From Myotis daubentonii (lineage: Eukaryota; Chordata; Mammalia; Chiroptera; Vespertilionidae), in NCBI RefSeq assembly GCF_963259705.1, contig NC_081847.1, positions 70,205,754 through 70,269,753 on the forward strand: 64,000 nucleotides of DNA, written 5' to 3'. The position numbers were made by a program, and so were the translations under genes. The notes below the pieces were generated by a model. The model made no database searches, had not been told where the DNA came from, and saw only the letters and a program-made list of their open reading frames with translations. Shown piece after piece: positions 52,864 to 64,000 of this stretch (position 1 is its first letter; each line of letters starts with the position of its first letter).

Positions 52864-55528
52864 GGAGAAACCAAGATGTTGGCATAGGTAAACACCTGAA
52901 ATTGCTGCCTTGCACAACCACTTCAAAACTACAACTAAAGACAAAACAGACATCACCCAGAACTACAGGAAGGTGGCTGAGTGGAAATGCTACAACTAGA
53001 AGGAAAGAGAAAAGCACACTGAGACTCAGGAGGTGGGCAAGTAAAGTGCAGTGGTACGAAGGCGCGCACTGAAAGGGCTGGCAACAGAGGACTCTGGTGT
53101 CTTTTTCAGTAGGGAGGGAGTCTCAAGCTCCTGACGGCCATGAGTCCAGTTCCAGGCGAGTCTCTGTGGACCCAGACTTATACGGGGAGAAACTGGACTG
53201 TCTGGCAGTCGGCGGAACTTGAGGGCAGCTTTCTCAGAGGTGCTTGCAGTGATTACCACAGGACACTGAGACCCGGGGGCCTCTTAGGGCAGGACTGAGG
53301 ACCAGCCATAGCTGTTTGCTCCACCCTGTTGATTCCCTGAGACCTCGCCCTACCCAAGCTGTGCCCAGAGGCTTTTGCTTATGAATGCCCTGGCCCTTTG
53401 CAATCTAAAATTACCTAACTAACTGCAGCTGGGTCAGAGAGAACCAGAACTTCCCAAAGAAGGCCCAAGGCCTCACAGCAGCTTGCATTGCTTCACAGCT
53501 GGGCCTCATCTGGGCATCTCCAAATCCCAAACAAGGAAGAGGAACCTGCAGTACTCTCTGTAGCTCCTGCTGGGTAGCCTCAGGCAGAGGCTAAATTAGC
53601 ACCTACTTAGAGATCCAAGAGCCTGTGTACCTAGTGGTCAGAGTGGGACCATCAGATTACAACTCCTCAGATCCATAAGGGACACACTCAGGGGGCAGAC
53701 TCAGTGAGCACCAAAGCCCCACTGAAGCAAGTCTTGCCCCATAAGGGTGTCTTCAGCACAGAAGTTCTCCCACTGTAGACACAGCTGATTCTCACAGACA
53801 ATTGGCCTGGAGGTCAATTCCTCCCAGTGATACCAACAACAATAAAGGCTTAACTACAATAAGACTGTGCAGAAAGCCTACAAGGGGGTGCACCAAGAGT
53901 GTCCACCTCAGGTAATTCGGGAGGCTGAACCACTGGGCCCTATAGGACACCTAGCACACAAAGCCACTCTACCAACACAGGGAAGCATAAAAAATGCGGA
54001 GACAAAGAAACAGGTCACAAATGACAGAAATGGAGGAAAGCAAACTACTGGATATAGAGTTCAAAACCACACTTATAAGGTTTTTCAAGAATTTTCTAGA
54101 AACCGCTGATAAATTTAGTGAGACACTGGAGAATATGAAAAAAGACTAACTAGAAATTAAACATACGCTGACTGAAATAAAGAATAATATACACAGATCC
54201 AACAGCAGACAAGAGGATCCCAAGAATCAAGTCAAAGACTTGAAATAGGAAGAAACAAAAAATACCCAACTGGAAAAGCAAAAAGAAAAAAGAATCCAAA
54301 AATATGAAGATAGTGTAAGGACCCTCTGGGACAACTTCAAGCGTACCAACATCTGAATTATAGGGGTGCCAGAAGATGAGAGAGAGCAAGATATTGAAAA
54401 CCTATTTGAAGAAATAATGACAGAAAACTTCCCCCACCTGGTGAAAGAAATAGACTTACAAGTCCAGGAAGCACAGAGAACCCCAAACAAAAGGAATCCA
54501 AAGAGGACCCCACCAAGACACATCATAATTAAAATGCCAAGGGCAAAAGACAAAGAGAGAATCTTAAAAGCAGAAAGAGAAAAAAAGTCAGTTACCTACA
54601 AGGGAGTACCCATATGATTGTCAGCTGATTTCTCAACAGAAACTATGCAGGCCAGAAGGGAGTGGCAAGAAATATTCAAAGTGATGAATAGCAAGAACCT
54701 ACAACCAAGATTACTTTACCCAGCAAAGCTAACATTCAGAATTAAAGGTCAGGTAAAGAGCTTCACAGATAAGAAAAAGCTAAAGGAGTTCATCACCACC
54801 AAACCAGTATTATATGAAATGCTGAAAGGTATTCTTTAAGAAGAGGAAGAAGAAGAAAAAAGGTAAAGATAAAAATTATGAGGGGAGGCCAGGGGATTGT
54901 CAAGGGCGGGAAAAAAAGGTGAAATATATAATACTCTTTGTAATACTTTAAGCCTAGGGTCCTCAAACTTTTTAAACAGGGGGCCAGTTCACTGGCCCTC
55001 AAACCGTTGGAGGGCCGGACTATAGTTTAAAAAATAACTATGAACAAATTCCTATGCACACTGCACATATCTTATTTTGAAGTAAAAAAACCAAAATGGG
55101 AACAAATACAATATTTGTATTTGCATGTGGCCTGCGGGCTGTAGTTTGAGGACCCTGGCTTTAAGCAATAAAACAATAAAAAAAGATAAAAATCAGGAAC
55201 AACAATTACATATCTATCAACAAGTGAATCTAAAAACCAAGTGAATAAAAAATCTGATGAACAGAGTAAACTAGTGAATATAATAGAATCAGGGGCATAG
55301 AAAGGGAGTGGACTGACAATTTTCGGGGGGGGAAAGGGGTGTGGGGGATGCTGGAAGAGACTGGACAAAAATCGTACACCTATGGATGAAGACAGTGGGG
55401 GTGGGTAAGGGCAGAGGGTGGGGTGGGAATTGGGTGGAGGGGAGTTATGGGGTGGGGGAAGAGGAACAACTGTAATAATCTGAACAATAAAGATTTATTA
55501 AAAAATAATAAAAAAGTTTTAAGGAAAA
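52864..55528 (+). mobile_element. HAL1 (half-L1, ORF1 only), copy 2
   Basis: Same structure as 37288-39476: 5' UTR, an ORF1 broken by stops (about 53867-54839) and a short 3' UTR with AATAAAGATTTATTAAAA. It carries an nhAT insertion. Flanked by AAAATGCAGTSTCCT at 52849-52863 and 55529-55543. Confidence 0.87.
54955..55157 (+). mobile_element. nhAT element nested in HAL1 copy 2
   Basis: Inverted ends TAGGGTCCTCAAAC and GTTTGAGGACCCTG with TTTAAGC-type flanks. It interrupts the HAL1 3' region. Confidence 0.8.
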
Positions 55529-55543
55529 AAAATGCAGTGTCCT

Positions 55544-57258
55544 CTGAAAATAGAGATAGAGGAAGACATAAACAGATGGAAGAACATACCATGTTCATGG
55601 TTTGGTAGAAGCAACCTCATTAAAATGTCAATACTGCCCAAAGCAATCTATAGATTCAATGCACTCCCCATTAAAATACCAATGGCATATTTTATAGACC
55701 TAGAACAAACTCTCCAAAAATTCATCTGGAATAAAAATAGACCCCAAATAGCTGCAGCAATCCTGAGAAAGAACACCAAAGTAGGTGGGATCTTGATACC
55801 AGATATCAAGCAGTATCACAAAGCCACTGTTCTCAAAACTGCCTGGTACTGGCACAAGAACAGACATATAGACCAATGGAATAGAATAGAGAACCCAGAA
55901 ATCTCCCAAACCACTATGCTCAATATTTGACAAAGGAGGCAAGAACATACAATGGAGTCAAGACAGTCTCTTCAATAAGTGGTGTTGGGAAAATTGGACA
56001 GATGCATGCAAAAAAGTGAAACTACTAGACCATACTCAAAAATAAACTCAAAATGGATAAAGGACTTAAACATAAGATGGAACACCATAAAAATATTAGA
56101 GGAAGAGACAGGCAGCAAAATGTCAGACATATGCCAAAGCAATATCTTCACTGATACAGCTCCTAGGGCAATGGAAACTAAAGAGAAAATGAACAAATGG
56201 GACTACATCAACATAAAAAGCTTCTGTACAGCAAAAGAAACCATCAACAAAACATCAAGAAAGCCCACTTCATGGGAGAATATGTTTGCCAATGTTATCA
56301 CCAATAAGGTTTTAATCTCCAACATTTACAGGGAACTCATACAACTTCACAAAAGGAAGATAAACAACTCAATCAAAAAATGGGCAATGGCCCTAAATAG
56401 ATACGTTTCAAAAGAGGACATAAGGAAGGCCAAGAAACACATGAAAACATGCTCAAAGTCACTAATCATCCGAGAGATGCAAATCAAAATGACAGTGAGG
56501 TATCATCTCACACCCGTGAGAATGGCTATCATCATCAAATCAAGAAACGACAAGTGCTGGTGAGGATGCGGAGAAAAAGGAACCCTCATGCACTGCTGGT
56601 GGGAATGCAGACTGGTGCAGCCACTGTGCAGAAAAGTATGGAATGTCCTCAAAAAACTAAAAATGGAACTCCCATTTGACCCAGTGATCCCACTTGTAGG
56701 AATGTATCCCAAGAAACTAGAAAAACCAAACAGAAAGGCTATATGCACCCTATGTTCATAGCAGCACAATTCACCATAGCTAATATTTGGAAACAGCCTC
56801 AGTGCCCATCAGCAGATGAATGGATTAAAAAACTGTGGTACATCTACTCAATGGAATACTACAAAGCAATTAAAAAGAAGGAATTCTTACCATTTGCAGC
56901 AGCATGGATGGAACTGGACAGTGTTATGCTAAGCAAAATAAGCCAGTCAGAGAAAGATAAATATCACATGATCTCACTCATTTGTGGAATATAATGAACA
57001 GCATAAACTGATGAACAAAAATAGATCTAGAGACAGAGAAGCATCAATCAGACCATCAAACCTCAGAGGGAAGGTAGGGGAGGGTGGGGGTAAGGTGGAG
57101 AGATCAACCAAAGGACTTATATGCATGCATATAAGCCTAACCAATGGACTCAGACACCAGGGGATGAGGGCATGAGTGAGGGACTGGGGGGGGGGAGTGA
57201 AAGGGGGGATAAAGACACATATGTAATACCTTAATCAATAAAGAAAAAAATAAGATCT
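55544..57258 (+). mobile_element. 5'-truncated L1 (ORF2 C-terminal part and 3' UTR)
   Basis: Starts within ORF2 ([20 protein letters not shown]) and continues through the C-terminal region ([18 protein letters not shown]) with frame breaks, then a 3' UTR ending AATAAAGAAAAAAATAAG. Flanked by AAAATGCAGTGTCCT on both sides, the left copy being shared with HAL1. Confidence 0.87.
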
Positions 57259-57273
57259 AAAATGCAGTGTCCT

Positions 57274-57710
57274 ACAGAATTTGAGGAAACTGACACTCAT
57301 CCTCTGTTGAGTGAAACATGCTTACTTAAAAAACAAAAGGATGAAATTTGCAAAAACATGGTAGATCTTGAAAGTACCATGCTAAACAAAATAAGTCAGA
57401 TGGAAAATCATTCATATGCAAGATATAAAACAGAAAGCAACAAATGAACAAACAAAACCAACAAACAAAATCATAGATAAAGACAACAGTATGATGGTTA
57501 TCTGTGGGGGAAAGGATGTGGGGAAAGGATGAAGAAAATGAAGAGCTTCATAATACGTATGGTGACAAAAGAAGACTGCTAGACTTTGGTGGTGAGCACA
57601 CAATGAAATATATGGATGTATTATATAATTATACCCTTGAAACTTATGTAACTCTTAACAAGTGTTACCCCAATACATTTAATTCTTTCAAAAATTAAGA
57701 ATTCATGAGT
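57274..57710 (+). mobile_element. Older L1 3' end fragment, plus strand
   Basis: Diverged L1 3' sequence (ATGCTAAACAAAATAAGTCA; CCTTGAAACTTATGTAACTC). It contained the target for the HAL1 and L1 insertions or lies next to it. Confidence 0.6.
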
Positions 57711-57778
57711 AAATGCTCAACATGATATTGTCTGAGTAATTGCTACAACACAAATGCTTGAAATAGGTACTTATTTTA

Positions 57779-59223
57779 TTTTATTTTATTATTATTTTTT
57801 TATTGCTTAAAGTATTACAAAGGGTATTACATATGTATCCATTTTATCCCCCCGCCCTAGACAGTCCCCTAGCCTCCCCTATCCCCCAGTGTCTTATGTC
57901 CATTGGTTATGCTTATATGCATGCATACAAGTCCTTTAGTTGATCTCTTACCCCCCTACCTCCTGCCCCCCAACCCTCCCCGGCCTTCCCGCTGCAGTTT
58001 GACAATCTGTTTGAGGCAGCTCTGCCTCTGTATCTATTATTGTTCAAAAGTTTATAATGGTCTCTATTGTCCATGAATGAGTGAGATCATGTGGTATTTT
58101 TCCTTTATTGACTGGCTTATTTCACTTAGCATAATGCTCTCCAGTTCCATCCATGCCGTTGCAAATGGTAAGAGTTCCTTCCTTTTTACAGCAGCATAGT
58201 ATTCCATCGTGTAGATGTACCAGTTTTCTAATCCATTCACCTACTGATGGGCACTTAGGCTGTTTCCAGATCTTAGCTATGGTGAATTGTGCTGCTATGA
58301 AAATAGGGGTGCATATATCCTTTCTGATTGGTGTTTCTGGTTTCTTGGGATATATTCCTAGAAGTGGGATCACAGGGTCAAATGGGAGTTCCATTTTCAG
58401 TTTTTTAAGGAAACTCCATACTGTCTTCCATAGTGGCTGCACCAGTCTGCATTCCCACCAGCAGTGCACAAGTGTTCCTTTTTCTCCACATCCTCTCCAG
58501 CACTTGTCGTTTGTTGATTTGTTGATGATAGCCAGTCTGACAGGTGTGAGATGGTACCTCATTGCTGTTTTGATTTGCATCTCTCGAATGATTAGTGACT
58601 TTGAGCATGTTTTCATATGTCTCTTGGCTTTCTGGATGTCCTCTTTTGAAAGGTGTCTATTTAGGTCCTTTGCCCATTTTTTGATTGGATTGTTTATCTT
58701 CCTTTTGTTAAGTTGTATGAGTTCCCTATAAATTTTGGAGATTAGGCCCTTATCAGATGTGTCATTGGCAAATATGTTTTCCCACACAGTGGGTTTTCTC
58801 GTTGTTTTGTTGATGGTTTCTTTTGCTGTGCAGAAGCTTTTTATTTTGATGTAGTCCCATTTGTTCATATTTTCTTTAGTTTCAAGTGCCCTAGGAGCTG
58901 TATCAGTGAAGAAATTGCTTCGGCATATGTCTGAGATTTTGTTGCCTTTGATTCTTCTAGAATTTTTATGGTTTCCCGTCGTACATTTAAGTCCTTTATC
59001 CATTTTGAGTTTATTTTTGTGTATGGTGTAAGTTGGTGGTCTAGTTTCATTTTCTTGCATATATTTGTCCAGTTTTCCCAGCACCATTTATTGAAGGGAC
59101 TATCTTGGCTCCATTGTATGTTCTTGCCTCCTTTGTCAAATATTAATTGAGCATATTGGTTCGGGCCGATTTCTGGGGTCTCTATTCTATTCCATTGATC
59201 TATATGCCTATTCTTGTGCCAGA
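57779..59223 (-). mobile_element. Young 5'-truncated L1, minus strand
   Basis: Contains a 321-codon open frame (59087-58122) of the ORF2p C-terminal region, with the cysteine-containing segment [18 protein letters not shown]. The A-rich tail is at the left end. Flanked by AAATAGGTACTTATTTTA at 57761-57778 and 59224-59241, so it is a complete recent insertion. Confidence 0.88.
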
Positions 59224-59338
59224 AAATAGGTACTTATTTTAAAGGAGAGCTGTACAATTATGGAAAACCATGTTTTGTGAAACATTTACATGATGAAATG
59301 AGGGTGGGACAAGATGGGTAACAAAAGGTGGGTGATTC

Positions 59339-59550
59339 TGCCCACTGGTGTGGCTCAGAGGATGAGCACTGCCCTATGAACCAGGAAGTCACTGCCCGAT
59401 TCTGGTCAGGGCACGTGACCCAGTTGCAGCCTCCATCCCCAGAAGTGGGTGTGCAGGAGGGAGCAGATCAATGATTCTCTCTTATCATTGATGTTTCTAT
59501 CTCTCTCCCCCTCCCCTCCTCTCTGAAGTCAATAAAAAATATTTTTTAAC
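59339..59550 (+). mobile_element. VES-type SINE with target duplication
   Basis: Flanked by AGGTGGGTGATTC (59326-59338) and AGGTGAGTGATTC (59551-59563). Confidence 0.87.
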
Positions 59551-60302
59551 AGGTGAGTGATTCAAGATGTGAGGAAAACAGAATTGTTTATCTTAAATAT
59601 GCAAACAAACTAAAAAGATAACACAGTTGACCCTTAAACAATATGGGGGTTAGGGGTGCAAACACCAACACACACAAAAATCCACTTACAATATTTGATT
59701 CCCCAACTTAACCACAGTTGGCCCTTAAGCATCCACACATTCAACCAATGGCAGATGTAAAACACTATATTGTTTTTTATTCTGGGTTTGAAATGCAAAA
59801 ATACTGTTTTCAACCCACAGTTACTGAAAGCTGCAGATGAGAAATCCAAGGATACCCAAGGGCCAACAGTATTTATGGAAAAACCCGAGGATAAGTGGAC
59901 CTGTGCAATCCAAATCCATGTTGTTCAGGATCAACTATACAACAAGACACAGGTTAATTCTACACGATGAGATTATCATCATTTTTAAGTTATATATTTT
60001 TCAGTTTTCTGTAAATTCTTTTATAATTAAAAAATAGAAATAGATTACATCTTTCAGGAAAAAAAGTTCTGTTTGCAAAAGGAGAGGGTTAGTTATGTGA
60101 CAGGAAGGGCAGTCTCTGCATAGAACAGGCCATGGAACGGGCAGGCACAGGGGAGGACACAAGGACTCCTTGCCCTGCCCTGGCCTGGCCAGTGGAGGCA
60201 GGGAGGAGCCCAGAATAACCTGCTCTTTCTTACCTTCCCTCCACACACCAGCTTCCAGGAAAGTCTGTGCCAGACGGAGAGCCCACTACTCTGGCCTGAG
60301 TC

Positions 60303-60390
60303 ATGCCAACCCAGGCTCTGCTGCCCATCCTGCTTCTCTGTGTTCTGCTGCTGCAGGCCCAGGGAGGACCCCGTAATACGTATGTGCCGT
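60303..60390 (+). CDS. WFDC10A: WFDC10A exon 1, coding part
   Basis: 88 bp ending in phase 1 before a consensus GTAAGT donor. The signal-peptide codons match the WFDC10B copy. Confidence 0.87.
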
Positions 60391-61452
60391 GTAAGTGATG
60401 GGCTAGGGGGCTGAGATGGAGAGGGGGAAGGAGGGGCTGTGTCCAGCAAAGGATGACCTGGGACTTGAACCTTTTAGCACATCCAGCTCTGACCACAGGG
60501 CTTTAATGACTTTGGGTCCTTCCAAATCATGGCCCTCCAGCTCTGTTACAGGGCCCTGGGACGAGTGATGGGGGTGGAGGGCAACCTACATCTTTTTATT
60601 CTCCATTCTCAAAGTCCAAAGACACACGATACATACAATAGTGAAAAGTGCACAGAGGTGAGACTCAGACAGTAAAACAAAAGAACTATTCCTTGATTTA
60701 TGCACATATTTCACAGGTCAACATCCAGAGATGTTTATGGGAGTGTGTCTAGAATTAAAGAACATTGGGAAAGCAAATTTTGGGGTGTAAAGGGTCAACT
60801 TAAAATCATCATCAGAGGACCAGGATAATGACAGTGGAAGAGAAATATTACAAATGTTATTTGTGGGGAAGGACAGACAGTGACAAGAGGAGAGGGTGGA
60901 GAGGCAAGTTAATCTTCCCTGGACGCTGCAAATTCTGGACAGTATGGGGAGGGGTTACAGATGTCTTAGACTGCTCTGAGTTCTCAGAGTCAGAGTGTAA
61001 TTCTATGGGGTAACTTCACCAAGGCCATGAATAATATGAGAGACAGAGTCCTGCCTGCAGAAGTACAGAGAAGGTCCAGAAAGCCCAGGCATTTACCTCT
61101 ATTGGTGGAGAATGGAGGTAATGAATTGAAGATACTATTAATCACTAGGATTTGGTGAGGGGCAGAAAGTGAGATGCCTAAAAAGTCTAAGAATGTCATG
61201 AGTGGGATGTGTCTCAGGTCTTGAAGGAGGCTATTCATTTTAAAAGGGTGCTCTGTGGTGGCAGTTGGGGAGTATATTGACCTTACTTCTGCTGTTTCAG
61301 GTAAACCACCACGCCAAGGCGTCAAGGTCTGTAAGAAGGCATTCAATGTATCGTTGTGCAGACATGTCTGTAAAAAAGACCAAGATTGTCGAGCAGGTGA
61401 TAGATGCCGTTTAAGCCCCTGTGGGAGAATTTGCATGAGCAAGCTTCTCTGA
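60303..61452 (+). CDS. WFDC10A: WFDC10A-like protein with an altered cysteine pattern, two exons
   Basis: Secreted WFDC protein of 79 residues, the length I recall for human WFDC10A. Exon 1 (60303-60390) encodes the same signal peptide as the WFDC10B copy, then GPRNTYVP; donor GTAAGT, phase 1. Exon 2 (61301-61452) follows a CTGCTGTTTCAG acceptor and encodes KPPRQGVKVCKKAF through CMSKLL. The core reads C-x8-C-x3-C-x5-C-x5-C-R-x3-C-x3-C: the sixth cysteine, normally the second of the CC pair, is Arg. The codon split across the junction makes a new Cys (residue 30), so the secreted part still has eight cysteines. The LCRHVC and DC segments resemble human WFDC10A. An AATAAA lies 141 bp after the stop. 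The gene is head-to-head with WFDC9. The frame is intact and the splice sites are good, so it is probably functional, but the fold is uncertain. Confidence 0.85.
61301..61452 (+). CDS. WFDC10A: WFDC10A exon 2 (core lacking the sixth cysteine)
   Basis: 152 bp. Its first codons (KPPRQG) have no counterpart in the WFDC10B exon 2. Similarity to that exon is much lower than in the flanks. Confidence 0.85.
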
Positions 61453-61592
61453 GTGGGAGAGGGGGCTGGGCTATGCATCCTACTCCCCCAGCCCTCCATT
61501 TAACACTGAAGAACAAAGACCTCAAATCTCAAGCACAGGACTGTCAATAGCAATGCCACCCTCCTCACTGTCTGTATGGCTTGTTTCTGACA

Positions 61593-61598
61593 AATAAA
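61593..61598 (+). terminator. Poly(A) signal of WFDC10A
   Basis: AATAAA 141 bp after the stop, in the block shared with the WFDC10B 3' region. Confidence 0.75.
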
Positions 61599-62023
61599 CC
61601 AGAGCAAATGCCCTAGGACCTGCCATTTTATTCCTAGTGCTTGTGATCATTGAGAACCCAGTGCAGACCCCAGCATGCCCCTATCTCTCTGGGTCTGGTC
61701 CCTGATCCCTCTCCCCTTGTCATGCTTCTCTACTTTCTCTCCCTTTGGCCCAGGCACTCCTGCCAAGCCCCCGGAAGCACAGCCCTCTCATTGCTCTGCT
61801 CACTGAATCAGTACTCCCAGGGGGAGAAACTGCTCATGGGTGGCCTCCCCCAGTGCTAAAGAGAACATCCTCAGCCTGGAGTCACAAGGGCCAAGTGAAC
61901 CATGAGCTAGGTGGAGGCTAAGCCCTGGGGCACAGAGTCCGAGGCCCCCAAGGAGACCTTTTCTTTAACTTGCCCCATCCCTGTCCCTGTCTTCTCGCTC
62001 TCCTTGTAAAAATCAGGTAACTA

Positions 62024-62394
62024 TCCTGTATAATAAAGAGGTAATATGCAAATTGACCATCACTCCAACACACAAGATTGCCTCCCCATGTGGTCAAAGA
62101 TGGCCACCGCCATGTGGACACAGGATGGCCATCACAAGATGGCCAGCAGGGAAGGGCAGTTGGGGGTTATCAGGCCTGCAGGAGAGGGCTTCTAGGGGTG
62201 ACTTAGGTGGCAGGGGAGGGCAGTTGTGGGGGGAGACCAGGCCTTCAAGGGAGGGCAGTTTTGGGGGACGTAGGCTTGCAGGGGAGGGCAGTTGGATGGG
62301 ACCAGGCCTACAGGGGAGGGCATTTAGGGGTGGCCAGGCCAACAGAGGAGGGCAGTTGGGGGTACCAGGGCTGTTGGGAGGGCAGTTAGGGGTG
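62024..62394 (+). mobile_element. HeliBat Helitron, 3' truncated
   Basis: 5' end TCCTGTATAATAAAGAGGTA and ATATGCAAATTGACC. The body is a minisatellite and no 3' hairpin or CTAG end follows; duplication copy B begins instead. Confidence 0.82.
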
Positions 62395-62400
62395 ACCAGG
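62148..62400 (+). repeat. Minisatellite in the truncated Helitron
   Basis: About seven diverged units of roughly 38 bp with GGGGAGGGCAGTTGGGGG and CCAGGCCTACAG. Confidence 0.82.
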
Positions 62401-64000
62401 CTGTCTCTATAGGTCTCTGCTTTGCCAGTCTGGGTGGGGTGAAACCAAAGCCATACCTTTGTGTGGCTCCTGGGAAGGCTGGGGAAGTTGGCCTTTCACC
62501 CCACTCTTCCTTTCCTGATGAGGGGAACTCTTTCGAGCTGGGAGGTTTCCACCTGGCACCAAGCAATGCCAGCGTGGGGAATTGGATGCTGCCGGCAAAA
62601 TGCAGCTCTTCTTCCTCCTCTTCTCGGCGGGTTTCTCCATGTTTTTCTTCCACTGTGTTGCTGAAGATTCCTTTTTTAAACTTCCTTGTTGAGAGTATGA
62701 CAGGAGTCCCCTTTTTGATGAAGCTTTTTACGTGGATGCCAGACTCCTCTGGAGCCACATGTTCATAGATAACTGTCCAACTGCTGATCTCTGTGGGGGG
62801 ACGGAGACAAAATGTCATACTTTGTTGATATCACTCTGTATCCATATTTTTTGATACGTCATATTTTCATTTTTCAGTGCAAAATGTTTTCTATTTCCTA
62901 GCATGATTTCATGGTTCCTTAGAATTGCTTTGGTTAGTATTTAATCAGATGGAAATTTCTTCCACTTTATTTTATTTGGTTGATTTCAATTTATTGACAT
63001 TGTTGAGATGTTTTTTAAAGAAAAATGTATATATTTCAGTCATTCTGAGTTCTTTTTTATATAAGTTGATTATATGGAGTCACCTTTTTATTTGTAATTT
63101 GAATCTTGTGTATGCTGCCCAGCCTCGGTTGCTCAGTGGTTGAGGATCAACTCATGATTAGGAGGTCACAGTTTGATTCCAGGTCAGGGCACATGCCCAG
63201 GATTACATGCTTGATCCCCAGTGTGGGGTGATCCCCAGTGTGGGGCATGCAGGAGACAGCCAATCAATGATTATCTCTCATTGTTGATGTTTCTATCTCC
63301 CTCTCCCTTTCTCTCTGAAATTAATGAAAAAATATTTTTTAAAATCTTCTGTATTCTTACTGATTATTTTTTTGGGAGGGGGCGGTTCCTATTGTTAAAT
63401 TGTAAGCTGGCAATGGCAGGCCAATTTACTTGGGACACATCCTTCCAGTAAAGCTAAAATGAGATCCCCTGAGGCACTCCCAGCCCACATCTTTGCATGC
63501 CAACCAACTCCTACTTCTGCAGCTTCCAGTGGGTCAACTGCAGGCTTTGAAACAACACAATCAAGTGCAAAGGCTCTTGATGTTCTTTAGTGCACCTGGG
63601 GTTTAAGGAGAATGTTCTATCTACCAGGTGGCCCCAGAGTTTTTCTCACTGCTTTTTGTGGGTAACTGCTCAGCTGCAACAGTTGACTGATTGTGTCCTG
63701 AGGCAATCACCCCCTGCTTGTGCAGGAGAACACTAAGACCTGTCCTCTTCCACCACCTCCATGGACACTCTTTCTGCCCAGTGCCCCTCCCAACCCTATT
63801 CCCCACACCCCCCACCCCATTTTAAGCACATCTCTGGCCACTGGCACAGATGTATTTTAGGAAACTCAAGCACAGAGGCTTTTGGGAATGAGATCTGTAT
63901 ATCCATTTGCAATCAACTCACTGAGTGAACTTGGGTAGGTTCAGCCACTCATCTGTGCCTGTTTGTTCTCCTTTGCTGAATTTATCCAACAATACTTGTG
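62395..64000 (+). repeat. Segmental duplication copy B (runs off the window)
   Basis: Counterpart of 41675-43310. Its left edge abuts a truncated Helitron. The piece 62440-62494 is inverted relative to copy A. Confidence 0.9.
63115..63344 (+). mobile_element. VES-type SINE within duplication copy B
   Basis: Orthologous position to 42412-42634, so it was inserted before the duplication. Confidence 0.85.

Larger units (their letters stand above)
59985..62056 (+). repeat. WFDC10 duplication unit, copy 2 (WFDC10A)
   Basis: Counterpart of 25385-27420. It has the empty target site (GTCTAGAA once, near 60748-60755) where copy 1 carries an nhAT element. Confidence 0.85.

Noticed and set aside
58153..58731. 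192-codon plus-strand open frame
   Set aside because: It is the antisense shadow of the L1 ORF2 C-terminal region on the minus strand.

Overview
The window looks like nuclear DNA of a vespertilionid bat (order Chiroptera, family Vespertilionidae). The evidence is its repeat content: tRNA-derived VES SINEs, many non-autonomous HeliBat Helitrons (5' TC-TATATAATAAAAG-type ends, 3' hairpin plus CTAG), short non-autonomous hAT elements (nhAT), two SPIN-type hAT elements, ORF1-only L1 relatives (HAL1) and young L1 fragments. I cannot fix genus or species.

The genes form part of the WAP four-disulfide-core (WFDC) cluster, which in human lies on 20q13. I reconstructed four small secreted-protein genes from split exons: WFDC13 (minus, 18857-21272), WFDC10B-like (plus, 25693-26843), WFDC9 (minus, 47043-49735) and WFDC10A-like (plus, 60303-61452). 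All four have a signal-peptide exon ending in phase 1, followed by an exon holding the whole disulfide core. They form two head-to-head pairs, WFDC13/WFDC10B and WFDC9/WFDC10A. Products of this family are small secreted, mostly epididymis/testis-expressed proteins with proposed protease-inhibitor or antimicrobial roles. No WFDC11 or SPINT4 was seen.

Layout: 1-14.4 kb is old L1, SINEs and Helitrons, ending in two Helitrons arranged head to tail. 15.3-16.4 kb is a degenerate interstitial telomere-repeat block split by a VES SINE. 16.4-27.4 kb holds the WFDC13/WFDC10B pair. 27.4-43.4 kb is a repeat graveyard: one old L1 carries a composite Helitron, a SINE, two solo ERV LTRs of different classes and a SPIN element, and a second old L1 is split by a HAL1. 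43.4-44.2 kb is an ERV LTR abutting a CREBZF pseudogene fragment. 46.9-61.6 kb holds the WFDC9/WFDC10A pair, forced apart by a HAL1, a truncated L1 inserted at the same target sequence, and a third L1. 62.0-64.0 kb is a truncated Helitron joined to a segmental duplicate of 41.7-43.3 kb.

The most interesting signals are: (i) mosaic similarity of WFDC10A and WFDC10B (near-identical first exon and 3' flank, divergent core exon), with a shared Helitron tip at the edge and a dated nhAT insertion; (ii) loss of one core cysteine and gain of another at the splice junction in WFDC10A; (iii) a 55-bp micro-inversion between two segmental-duplicate copies; (iv) the interstitial telomere block; (v) three copies of one target-site duplication around HAL1 plus L1; (vi) the CREBZF fragment fused to an ERV LTR. 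No RNA genes or CRISPR arrays were found. Comparisons with human proteins and gene order are from memory, not from a search.
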